Shown: positions 55,598-64,000 of the stretch, piece after piece
Position numbering within the stretch: position 1 is the stretch's first letter
Layout of the letters: each line of letters opens with the position of its first letter
Source of the DNA: Colwellia sp. BRX10-3
Lineage (GTDB): Bacteria; Pseudomonadota; Gammaproteobacteria; Enterobacterales; Alteromonadaceae
Assembly: GCF_014077505.1 (NCBI RefSeq)
Contig: NZ_JACGWA010000001.1
Coordinates: forward strand, 1-64,000
Direction: 5' to 3'
DNA length: 64,000 bases
Notes under the pieces: generated by a model
What the model saw: the letters and a program-made list of their open reading frames with translations, nothing else
Database searches by the model: none
What the model was told of the DNA's origin: nothing
Translations under genes and position numbers: made by a program

Positions 55598-58500
55598 CTA
55601 AGGTTTCTTGGTTAATGTTATGGTTGGTGTTTGTGGATTAGGGCCCGTAACAGTAAAAATGTACGTACCTGCTTCTGCAATGGTTAAGCTAAGGTTAGTT
55701 TGTGAGCCTTGCAGTAACTCAGTTGCTGAGCCTACAGTAACGATATTATTTTCGCCTGCGCCCATATTAATATTACTCCAATCAGCATCGGCAACTTTAA
55801 ACTCATAAGCCTCAGCGTTAAGGTCAATTTCAACACTATAAGTGCTATTGCCAAGGTAGCTCAATTCATCTACAGCACCCCAACCATTCATACTACCTTT
55901 TACAAATACAGGCGTGCCAGCATACATTTCTGCGGCATAAATACTTAGCGTTGGTTCGGCTAAATTTGACGCGTCAAAAACAAAGGTATAATCGCCATCT
56001 TCAGTAAAGACCATACTGAAGTTATCATTACTGCCTGATAACAATAATTGTTGCTCACCTTCAATTATTTCCATGTCATCCGCAGGCGCCCCCATATTAA
56101 CTGTTGACCAGTCAGCTGATGCTATTTTGAAACTAGGTGTTGAAGCACTAATACTAATAGTAGTTTGATATTTACCACCACCAATGTAAGTGAAAGGATT
56201 ATCTTCACTCCAGCCATTCATGTCGCCGCGTACAAAGACGGCAGTACCAACAAATGGCTCTTCATTGGTAACAGTTAATGTCGGAGCATCAAGGTTAGAA
56301 GCATCCAATTCAAAGATATAAGTACCATCTATTGCAATGTTAATGCTGAGGTTGTCATTACTTCCCGGTAATAAGGTGAACGTTTCACCTTCAGTAACTA
56401 AGCCACCTGTACCTGGCGCACCTAAGTTAACCGTTGACCAATCGCTTGAGGCAATTTTAAAACCGTAACTATCAGCATTTAAAGTGATTGTTGCTTGGTA
56501 AATACCGTCACCTTTATAAACTAGGCTGTCAGTTTCACCCCAACCATTCATGTCACCACGAACTAAAGGAATGCTATCAGCGTAAGGCACAACATCTGGT
56601 GCGCCAGCGGTTGCATACGCAGATAAACCGGCACCTTGAGCTTCACCTTGTAATTTAACAAACACAGCCGTTGTTAATGCCGGCACGATAAAGCTACCTT
56701 CATTTTCACCTGCAGCGAAACTAGCACTAGCCACTGTGCTATCAATTGAATTGGCAAGCTTTGAATGTAAAGTGAAACCAGCTGCAGTAGCAACTGTATG
56801 AATTTTCTCACTGTTACTTCCGTTAACGATTACCACAACAGCATCGTAATTCGTATCTATGTCAGCAAAACCAGTGCCGTCGTCGATACTCATAACAATC
56901 AAACCTTGGGTTTGATTTTTGCCAATATTATGGAAACCAACACGGTTGATAATATCGTCTGCTGTCGTCAATCTAAATAACGGGCTAGTTGAGCGAATAG
57001 CTAAAAACTCGTTAAATACTGATGAGGCGAACATCATTTCGCTGCCATAAACCTTGGCCTCAGGAGTGGTCGCAAGATGTATTAAGTCATCATTGCTACG
57101 ACCGCCTTTGTCGATAGGCAAACCTTTGTTCCAGTTATTGTCGGTTAAAGTGAAATCAACTAAGTTATACCAATCACCCGCATCGTAGGTATTTCTGTCT
57201 AATGATTTAGAGCGCAGGAAGTCACCACCCATTTGTAAAAATGGAATGCCTTGAGAAAGCAATATAATAGACTGAGACACGTTTTGTGTACGAACACGTT
57301 CAGCCATGCTCATGCCAGTATCTAGTTTAAATTGCAGTTGATCCCATAAGGTTTCATTGTCGTGCTTTGAAATGTAGTTAATCACATCAGCGGGGTCTTT
57401 GGCGTACATACCAAAAGCACTACCGGCTGCATCGGTACCATTAAAGTTTTTCAAAACATAGTCAGTTAACGTACCAGCCATACCGAGTTTAACAATGTCT
57501 TGTTGGCTAAAGGCGCCATCAGAGTCTTCATTATTGAATAAGGCAGCGTTTCTAATGCCGTCACGGATACGATCATTAAAAGTCCCCATTTCAGTGCCGG
57601 CCATATTTTCTTGGTCTGCACGTTCAAAGCCGCGACTTTCTTTATACCAGCCTTCACCGTAAAAATGGTTGTCAGGGTCAAGAGCTTGTATTGCATCACG
57701 CGCCGCTAACATTTGATTTTTCGAACCTTGGCTCATGATGTCAAAACGGAAACCGTCAAATTGATATTGTGTAGTCCATTGCTTTAATGAATCCACCATC
57801 AATTTATCCATCATTTTATGCTCAAGCGCAGTATCACTACAACAAGTACTGTTTTGTACGCTACCCGTGATTACATCACGGCTGTGATAATAACCTGGGA
57901 CGATTTTATCGAGTACTGAGTTATCCCATAAACCTGATGAATTAGTATGGTTATAAACCACATCTAAAACTACGCGCAGTCCAGTGTCATGCAAGCCTTT
58001 GATCATTGCTCGCATTTCTTTAATACGTGTTACCCCTTCAGGGCTTGAAGCATAAATACCATCTGGCACATTAAAGTGTTTAGGATCGTAACCCCAATTG
58101 AAACTGTCAAAATTACGCACAAATTCCATCAATTTAGCGGCATCATCAGTAGCACTGTCATAGTTTTCGAGCACTGAACGTAACGTTTGATCGTCAATAC
58201 CTTGATAACAAGGCGGTGCTTGGAAGTCTTTTTTACATAAATCAAGAACAGTGCTATTTAAGTCAATAATATTAGCCGCGTCTTCGTTGATGGTGGCAAT
58301 ATCATTGGCAGGCAACATATGAAAATGAGTTAAACCGTTGTCAGCTAAGGTTTTCAAATGCTTCATTGGCACTGAGTCAAGTTCGGTAAATGCTAAGAAT
58401 TTACCACGATTTTCAGCACTGGTACTTTGATCATTAATACTGAAATCTCGAATGTGACCTTCATAAATTACCGCATCTTCATAATTTTCAATACTCGCTA

Positions 58501-59872
58501 CAGCATGACCTTCCCATCCCTCAGGCTGTAAGTCTTGGTCATTTAAATTAACAAACTGTGAGTATTCACCGTTAGTTGATAAACTCACAGAATAAGGGTC
58601 GGTACTTTCAATCAATTCAAGCGCTTTATTTTGAGGGTGATAAATACTTAACTCAAAACGATAGTATTGGCGGTCTAAACTCGCGTCTCCTTGATATGAC
58701 CAAACACCCGTAGCTGAGTCTTCACTCATTTGATGAGTTGCTGTCAGGTTTTTTGCACTATCATAAACGTTTAAATTTACGTTTTGAGCTGTCGGTGACC
58801 ATACAGAAACTAATACAGTACCATTTTCATAAACTAGACCTAACGTGGCTTCATCAGCATCGTTATCGCCTTTAGTATATAAGTCATCTAAAATCAGATC
58901 TGCTTGCACATAAGTGGCGGCAATCGGAATGTCGTCCACATCATAACCTACTAGTACTAACTGATTTTTGGCAACAGCTTTAGCTTCATCAATACTTAAA
59001 TCAATACTATAAGCTGGCCAATCAGCCACTAATGGTGCTGCTGATTTTTGTTCATCAGTTAAGTTAATTGGCGTTAATTCCAACGCGGTACCATTAACTT
59101 GACCATTGTTTTCAGGATCAGCGGCAATGCCAGCTGTTGCTGAATGATGCAGTTTAGCAACATTCACATTCGCAGCGTTCCAAACCAAGGTATTTACATC
59201 AATCCAATGCCCCGCAAAATCGGCTATTTTTAACGCTTGCTCACCTAAAGATTCAATAGGAAACTCAAACACCGAACCTTCACCAGAAATGGTGAAATTC
59301 ATGCGCTGATAAGTTTCATCTTCTTGCATAAGTGGCATTTTAAAATTTCCGCCACCAAATTCTTTGCCAGCATCATCGGTACCTTTATGAACAATAAAGT
59401 TACCACATTCGTTATAGCCTTCTTTTAGGTTAAATACCCAATAAGCTCCATATACTGGGTCGATACCAGTTAGAGATAAACCATTGTCCCAGCTTGGGGC
59501 AAGTGAATCGTCGGCATAGGCATCACAAGTGGTGTCGTTCCAATTATGCACTTTATATTCCGCATAGTTTTCGTCGGTGCGGTTGTAATAAAGTACGGCT
59601 TGATTCTCAGCAGGAAAAAATACCGGAATAGCCGCGTTAGGATCTACGCCAACAACACAACTTTCATTTAAGGCATCGGGGACTGTTGGTGCAGCACATT
59701 GAATAGGTTTGGGTGCAACACAAGTTGAGCCGGTTTCATCTGGCACCAAGGGCACATCACAGCTTAATAATACTTTTCCGGGCTCAGTTGCATCACTACC
59801 ACCACAAGCTGATAACACTAAGCTAAATAACGCTACTGTCGCTAGCCTAATAAATGCATTGTAAGTAAACAT
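55598..59872 (-). CDS. Pullulanase-type GH13 lipoprotein
   Basis: A 1,424-residue surface enzyme that cuts alpha-1,6 branches of pullulan and starch. Lipoprotein signal: lipobox LVLSAC, Cys23. A pullulanase N-terminal region (DUF3372-like, CBM41-type) precedes the GH13 barrel with DVVYNH, GFRFDIM (nucleophile Asp711), FYGEGW (acid Glu740) and KHDNE (Asp838). Three tandem about-110-residue modules (about 1094-1424), each beginning VRGDMNGW or VKGSMNGW, may bind starch. ATG 59872 (GGAG 7 nt upstream, normal-length leader) is preferred; ATG 59965 would put 31 extra residues before it. Confidence 0.9.
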   Translation of the reverse strand: MFTYNAFIRLATVALFSLVLSACGGSDATEPGKVLLSCDVPLVPDETGSTCVAPKPIQCAAPTVPDALNESCVVGVDPNAAIPVFFPAENQAVLYYNRTDENYAEYKVHNWNDTTCDAYADDSLAPSWDNGLSLTGIDPVYGAYWVFNLKEGYNECGNFIVHKGTDDAGKEFGGGNFKMPLMQEDETYQRMNFTISGEGSVFEFPIESLGEQALKIADFAGHWIDVNTLVWNAANVNVAKLHHSATAGIAADPENNGQVNGTALELTPINLTDEQKSAAPLVADWPAYSIDLSIDEAKAVAKNQLVLVGYDVDDIPIAATYVQADLILDDLYTKGDNDADEATLGLVYENGTVLVSVWSPTAQNVNLNVYDSAKNLTATHQMSEDSATGVWSYQGDASLDRQYYRFELSIYHPQNKALELIESTDPYSVSLSTNGEYSQFVNLNDQDLQPEGWEGHAVASIENYEDAVIYEGHIRDFSINDQSTSAENRGKFLAFTELDSVPMKHLKTLADNGLTHFHMLPANDIATINEDAANIIDLNSTVLDLCKKDFQAPPCYQGIDDQTLRSVLENYDSATDDAAKLMEFVRNFDSFNWGYDPKHFNVPDGIYASSPEGVTRIKEMRAMIKGLHDTGLRVVLDVVYNHTNSSGLWDNSVLDKIVPGYYHSRDVITGSVQNSTCCSDTALEHKMMDKLMVDSLKQWTTQYQFDGFRFDIMSQGSKNQMLAARDAIQALDPDNHFYGEGWYKESRGFERADQENMAGTEMGTFNDRIRDGIRNAALFNNEDSDGAFSQQDIVKLGMAGTLTDYVLKNFNGTDAAGSAFGMYAKDPADVINYISKHDNETLWDQLQFKLDTGMSMAERVRTQNVSQSIILLSQGIPFLQMGGDFLRSKSLDRNTYDAGDWYNLVDFTLTDNNWNKGLPIDKGGRSNDDLIHLATTPEAKVYGSEMMFASSVFNEFLAIRSTSPLFRLTTADDIINRVGFHNIGKNQTQGLIVMSIDDGTGFADIDTNYDAVVVIVNGSNSEKIHTVATAAGFTLHSKLANSIDSTVASASFAAGENEGSFIVPALTTAVFVKLQGEAQGAGLSAYATAGAPDVVPYADSIPLVRGDMNGWGETDSLVYKGDGIYQATITLNADSYGFKIASSDWSTVNLGAPGTGGLVTEGETFTLLPGSNDNLSINIAIDGTYIFELDASNLDAPTLTVTNEEPFVGTAVFVRGDMNGWSEDNPFTYIGGGKYQTTISISASTPSFKIASADWSTVNMGAPADDMEIIEGEQQLLLSGSNDNFSMVFTEDGDYTFVFDASNLAEPTLSIYAAEMYAGTPVFVKGSMNGWGAVDELSYLGNSTYSVEIDLNAEAYEFKVADADWSNINMGAGENNIVTVGSATELLQGSQTNLSLTIAEAGTYIFTVTGPNPQTPTITLTKKP

Positions 59873-59983
59873 AACAGAACTCCGTTGGCCCGAGTTTCGA
59901 GCACTATATGACGCTAATCTATTGTTAGCATTAAGTTGTTTGAATATTTTTATTTTCATTTTCATTACTCTCTTTAACTATGC

Positions 59984-62900
59984 TTACAATGAATAAGTGA
60001 GACCTAAAAAGAACTGGCGGCCAAAATATTGTAACGTGCCAGTTTGAGCGGTTTCGCCAAAGTAACTTTTGGTAGGTTCGTCGGTTAAATTGTTCACTTG
60101 GAAAACTAAACCTAAATTATCATTTACTTGATAAGATGCTTGGTAATCAAGGACAGTTTCGCCATCGTAGTTGACCGTTTGTGCTTCCACAGCAACTTGT
60201 TCGGAAACAAATTCATCGCGATAACGCACACTTAAGCGGGTTTCAAAGCCTTGGTATTCCCAAAATAGCGTAGTTTGCAGTACGTTTTCAGATAAGCCCG
60301 GTAGTGAAATAGCTAAATTTTGTTGGCCGAGTTGTGATATTTGTTGTATTTCACTTTCGGTGTGTGAATAACTCGCATCAAAGCCTAAACCAGACCATAA
60401 CTCAGGCAGGAATGAAAATATTTGCGTATAACCTAACTCAATACCGCGAATATAACCGCCCGCTTCGTCGTTGAATGCCGTTTCAAAATCACCATTTCTG
60501 ACTTCTAAGGGTATACCACTCAATGGATCGGTATAGACTTCGGGTACAGCAAAGCCATTACCAGCAAAGTCATACTCTGTAATGGTTTGGGTAATAATAC
60601 CTGCTGATTCTATGTCTTTATAAAAAACAGCCGCAACAAATTTACCATCGGTTTCAGTAAAATACTTTTCATAAGAAATATCATATTGATTGGCGTAAAA
60701 CGGCTTTAAATGAGGGCTATTTTTCGCTTGGCCACTAATTTTGGCATAACTGCCACCATCAGTATTAACCACATTGATATTATAACTAGAGTTTGATGCT
60801 AAACGTTCAATGTTCGGGCGACTCATGACTTTAGCTGCAGCAAAACGAATTTGATCGCTTTCACTTAACTGAAAATTTAAATTGATCTGTGGTAAATAGT
60901 CTCTGTAAGTATTGCTGATCACAGTAGAAAAATAACGTTGGTTAATTAAACCCACTTCATCAGTAATAAACTGAGCACCCAATTCAGCGTTAGCAAATTC
61001 TATTGGGTTACCTTGTGCATCTTTAATATCTTGCCCGTATTGATCTTTCTTAGTACTTAAACCAACATCTTGCAATGATGTTGACGCTTGCGTAGTTTCC
61101 ACCATGCGCACGCCAAAATTACCAGTGACTGGAATGCCCGCAATTTCTGTATTAATGTTCGCCATCACATAAATTGACAGAACATCTTCATATACTTGAC
61201 CACTTTCTTTCATCGTCCAGTCAGAGGTTTTACCAATCGCAGCGCCGTTAATAACACCGCTGGCTTTATCACCCCAAGTTTGTACTGGATTTGGACGTCC
61301 ATCAGGGAACCAAGCCTTCAAAATTTTATCTTGATCTAACGCTAGGTAGCTTGGGAAGTTTGAAAAATTGCCACTCCAGTTAACAATTGTCGCCATATCC
61401 TCAGTAATGCGAAGTGGCGCCTCTAATGAACTTAACGAGCTATCGCTACCGTATTCAAATACCGAACGATCGTTACTGTATTCACGTTCTGAATAACGCG
61501 CGCCTACTTCAATTGAAGTAATGTAATCGTTGTCTAGTTCATACGTAAAATCAACTCGAACAGCGCTTACTTCATCTGAATTAACATACGGATAGATCCC
61601 GTATTTACTTACCATTACTTTGTTTAAATCAGTAAAAGCGCCAGCTTGGTTTAAGCCAATATCAGGTAGGTCTAAACCATTCAATAAGTAGTTAATAGAT
61701 ACGTTGCTATCAAGTTTAGGAACATCCGCGTTAGCATCTTGTGCCACTAGTGCCCAAATTAAACCATTTTGAAATTCACTATTTGCCGATGAATACGATA
61801 AATCCATATTCATATTTAGCCGTTCTGTTATTTGCCAATCGGCATTAATACCAAAACTTTGCACTTCATCAACATCAGAATTATCATCGTTAACAATTTC
61901 AATGCGAGTTGCGCTGTTCGTTGTACGGCTAATGTTGCCACCAATAACAGAGTTTTCATGAAGCACAGGGTTACTAATCGCGGCTTGATCTCCTTCAAAT
62001 TTCACTCGAAAACCACGAGCAAACTCTTCTGAGGTAAACTTTGAATAAAAACCATCTGTTTTAAGTTTGAAGTTATCAGTAGGTTGCCATTCAAGCGTTG
62101 CCATGAAACCATCGCGGGTCTCTTCACCGCCTTTGTGCTGTATCTCAAAACCTTCGCTGATGTATTCTTTATTAATATTAACGCCGTTATCTTTAGTCGG
62201 ACCGTTAGTGTCATTATCAAGATTATCAACGTCGCGTAGTTTACTGTAATTTAAACCGACAAATTGCGCAGTAGCGCTTGGTTGAAATAAACGAGCATAG
62301 CCTAAAGCAACACCTAGCGTTTCATCGGCAAATTTACCTTGATATGAAACACTAAAGCGATGACCTGTAGATGTTGCATCTGGCACATCTGCGGCTAAAT
62401 CGTTATACATGCCACGGGCATTAATACTAAAGCTGTGATCTTTTTCGTTAGACAAGGGGCTAGCAGTGGTTAACTCCACCGTACCAGCAACACCACCTTC
62501 AATTAATGAAACTTTAGGTGATTTATAAACTGCCGCTTTTGAAATTAACTCTGACGGATATTGATCAAATTCAACACTACGTTTACCGCCAGTAGAGACT
62601 TGTTCGCGACCATTTAAGGTTGTAGAAACAAAACCACCTGACATACCACGAATGTTAATTTCAGCCGCCTGCCCACCAGTTCTGACTGCAGAAATACCAG
62701 GTAAGCGTGTTAATGCATCCGCCATAGAAACGTCAGGTAAACTACCTAAATCATCTGCGCTGAGTTGTTCGGTTACTGTATCGGCAAAACGTTTTTGGTT
62801 AATGGATTGTATCAGTGAGCGACGAAAGCCTGTCACTTCGATTACTTCCATTTTTTCTGGTACTTCTATGTTTTCAACTTGTTCTGCTACTTCTTTTTGA

Positions 62901-63004
62901 TTGTCTTCTTGAGCATACAAAGCTCCAGAATAAGCAATCAAACCACTAGTCATCATAGCTAAAGTAACATTACTGAGTTTAAAGCTTGGCTTAATTTTAG
63001 ACAT
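59984..63004 (-). CDS. TonB-dependent receptor of the alpha-glucan locus
   Basis: A 1,006-residue outer-membrane receptor of the TonB-Xanth/Caul group: signal peptide (about 1-32), EVIEVTGFRRSL, plug DALTRLPGISAVRTG and INIRGMSGGF. It ends in FLGLTYSL. With the pullulanase gene behind it (111 nt from the preferred start) the likely cargo is maltodextrin. ATG 63004 has AAGGGGG upstream and is preferred to 63022. Confidence 0.9.
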   Translation of the reverse strand: MSKIKPSFKLSNVTLAMMTSGLIAYSGALYAQEDNQKEVAEQVENIEVPEKMEVIEVTGFRRSLIQSINQKRFADTVTEQLSADDLGSLPDVSMADALTRLPGISAVRTGGQAAEINIRGMSGGFVSTTLNGREQVSTGGKRSVEFDQYPSELISKAAVYKSPKVSLIEGGVAGTVELTTASPLSNEKDHSFSINARGMYNDLAADVPDATSTGHRFSVSYQGKFADETLGVALGYARLFQPSATAQFVGLNYSKLRDVDNLDNDTNGPTKDNGVNINKEYISEGFEIQHKGGEETRDGFMATLEWQPTDNFKLKTDGFYSKFTSEEFARGFRVKFEGDQAAISNPVLHENSVIGGNISRTTNSATRIEIVNDDNSDVDEVQSFGINADWQITERLNMNMDLSYSSANSEFQNGLIWALVAQDANADVPKLDSNVSINYLLNGLDLPDIGLNQAGAFTDLNKVMVSKYGIYPYVNSDEVSAVRVDFTYELDNDYITSIEVGARYSEREYSNDRSVFEYGSDSSLSSLEAPLRITEDMATIVNWSGNFSNFPSYLALDQDKILKAWFPDGRPNPVQTWGDKASGVINGAAIGKTSDWTMKESGQVYEDVLSIYVMANINTEIAGIPVTGNFGVRMVETTQASTSLQDVGLSTKKDQYGQDIKDAQGNPIEFANAELGAQFITDEVGLINQRYFSTVISNTYRDYLPQINLNFQLSESDQIRFAAAKVMSRPNIERLASNSSYNINVVNTDGGSYAKISGQAKNSPHLKPFYANQYDISYEKYFTETDGKFVAAVFYKDIESAGIITQTITEYDFAGNGFAVPEVYTDPLSGIPLEVRNGDFETAFNDEAGGYIRGIELGYTQIFSFLPELWSGLGFDASYSHTESEIQQISQLGQQNLAISLPGLSENVLQTTLFWEYQGFETRLSVRYRDEFVSEQVAVEAQTVNYDGETVLDYQASYQVNDNLGLVFQVNNLTDEPTKSYFGETAQTGTLQYFGRQFFLGLTYSL

Positions 63005-63110
63005 TGTTCCCCCTTGATTCATCCCTGAATATTCTATTTGTAGATCAGCCTCACCACTGATTTATTGATTAAAACCAATATAGAAAACATAAAACATAAT
63101 AGATATAGAC

Positions 63111-63123
63111 TGCATACGTATTC
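63111..63123. promoter_or_regulatory. Operator-like site B
   Basis: TGCATACGTATTC, about 107 nt before the receptor ATG; the same 13-mer occurs (inverted) in site A. The central CG and palindromic ends resemble LacI-family operators. It lies where a receptor -35 box would be expected. Confidence 0.55.
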
Positions 63124-63308
63124 CTATTCGGCACAACCCAACAATAATTGCCTTGGTAGCTCAGTAATATTGTTGTTTGAAAAATAGGCCTAGATGCCGG
63201 CAAGCACTGCAGGAACTGAAAACAACTAAGTAAACATTAAATATAAGAAGAACTGATTTACAAAAAATCACTAGCGATTTTAGCTTCTACATACAAAGAA
63301 TCGATACA

Positions 63309-63330
63309 TGTATGAATACGTATGCATACA
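63309..63330. promoter_or_regulatory. Operator-like palindrome, site A
   Basis: A 22-bp palindrome with a single mismatched pair, centred on ACGT (core GAATACGTATGCA). Its minus-strand sequence contains the 13-mer of site B. A LacI-family sugar repressor is a reasonable guess. Confidence 0.6.
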
Positions 63331-63628
63331 ATTGTGCTCTATCTTCATAAATCGCTAACATCAAAAGCAGATTAAATAACTCATTAAAATAGGCTCACAC
63401 GATGAAAATAAAAATTTAATTGTCTTATCTGCAAAGGGCACTTAACACCATAGGCATTATATTCACTTAGTGTTGTCACCTATAATGGCTTTTCTTATCG
63501 AGTAAAGTCGACTTTTCGCCTGAATTTTTGCACTAGTTTTACTTGATGCATAGTGTGAGCTTTATTAATAATCGAAAGCGCTAAAAAGGTTAAAATGACA
63601 AATAGCAGGCTTTTGTTTTTGGTGGTTG

Positions 63629-64000
63629 TCATGGGGTAGGAAGCTCAATCAGTAAATCATCCAAAATCAAAGGGTCACTGCGTTCACCACCACCAAATTC
63701 CCAGTCAGCTCCTGCAGGAGTCAAGGTTCGGATACCGCCCTCGCCCGCTCTATCCCAAGTTGTAAGATAGATTTTGGCTCCTGCCCAACCGTCTTGGCCA
63801 AGCGCCGAAGCGCTGTAAGCTAACGTAATAGTACGCGCATCTTTATCTACTTCGACACTAGGGGCAGTGCCAAGCTTTTGTCCGGGTTTATCAGCAGTGG
63901 CTCCATTACTGTCAAATAAGAAATTGCCCCAGCCATAAAGCACATGAGAAAAATCCCATAGGAAACCATCTGGTGCCTCTGCCTGTAATGTAGATAAGGG
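63629..64000 (-). CDS. C-terminal part of a glycoside hydrolase (partial)
   Basis: The frame is open from the stop at 63629 to the window edge (124 residues seen). The sequence FLWDFSHVLYGWGNFLFD, VEVDKDARTITLAYSASALG and WAGAKIYLTTWDRAGEGGIRTLTP resembles the glucodextranase-like C-terminal carbohydrate-binding module attached to GH13/GH15 enzymes. The catalytic domain lies outside the window; this is probably another starch-degrading enzyme. Confidence 0.7.
   Translation of the reverse strand, partial: PLSTLQAEAPDGFLWDFSHVLYGWGNFLFDSNGATADKPGQKLGTAPSVEVDKDARTITLAYSASALGQDGWAGAKIYLTTWDRAGEGGIRTLTPAGADWEFGGGERSDPLILDDLLIELPTP

Larger units (their letters stand above)
63005..63628. other. Regulatory region upstream of the receptor
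   Basis: About 620 nt between the receptor and the partial hydrolase gene, both on the minus strand. It holds two operator-like palindromes (63111-63123, 63309-63330) and is otherwise AT-rich with no ORF. Confidence 0.6.

Overview
The window looks like chromosome of a marine gammaproteobacterium of the order Alteromonadales, most like Colwellia or Thalassotalea. This is inferred from AT-rich DNA, the E. coli-like block tRNA cluster-ubiF-miaB-phoH/ybeZ-ybeY-corC-lnt, a TonB2-type energy operon (DUF3450-ttpC-exbB2-exbD2-tonB2-TPR) and several TonB-dependent receptors. No phage, transposase, CRISPR array or rRNA was seen.

Layout. 1-1431: heptamer repeat, terminator, a small exported DUF3718-like protein, then a five-gene tRNA cluster (Met, Leu, Gln, Gln, Leu) behind a clear sigma-70 promoter. 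1565-8711: ubiF opposite miaB-phoH-ybeY-corC-lnt. 8712-9537: a decayed gene relic (HlyD/MacA-type efflux adaptor). 9538-18000: accessory metabolism and signalling: amidohydrolase, VanZ-like protein, a REC-CheC/PAS-GGDEF pair, exported thiol peroxidase, an Hsp20 gene with a sigma-32-like promoter and a possible ROSE RNA thermometer, a solute-binding protein and an M20 hydrolase. 18499-27677: a nine-gene tryptophan/kynurenine degradation operon running from tryptophan 2,3-dioxygenase to 2-aminomuconate deaminase, with genes in roughly reverse order of the pathway. 27741-34932: an ATL DNA-repair protein, an SDR, a Cys-repeat peptide resembling HvfA-type RiPP metallophore precursors, dusC, a MetF-like protein, small membrane proteins, a thioesterase, a FabH-like synthase and a DsbA-family protein. 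35146-38962: ybaB, dnaX (with a complete programmed -1 frameshift signal), apt, a CheY-like protein and a 40-residue membrane protein. 39222-44165: the TonB2 operon. 45204-55168: Sel1 protein, TPR/aspartyl hydroxylase, lipoprotein, large TonB receptor, TSUP permease, PriC, ComFB and an SLC13 permease. 55598-64000: an alpha-glucan locus with a pullulanase-type lipoprotein, a TonB receptor and the end of another glycoside hydrolase, with two matching operator-like palindromes upstream of the receptor.

How the parts fit. The kyn operon supplies every step from tryptophan to 2-aminomuconate/4-oxalocrotonate. The TonB2 operon could energise the two TonB receptors. The starch locus pairs outer-membrane import of maltodextrin with surface debranching. 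The strongest leads for something under-described are the orphan HvfA-like precursor at 28907-29296, the Hsp20 thermometer, the dnaX recoding site, the kyn operon's atypical enzymes and the REC-CheC hybrid. Start sites were moved from the longest ORF to an internal codon wherever a Shine-Dalgarno sequence and family length agreed; each such case is stated.
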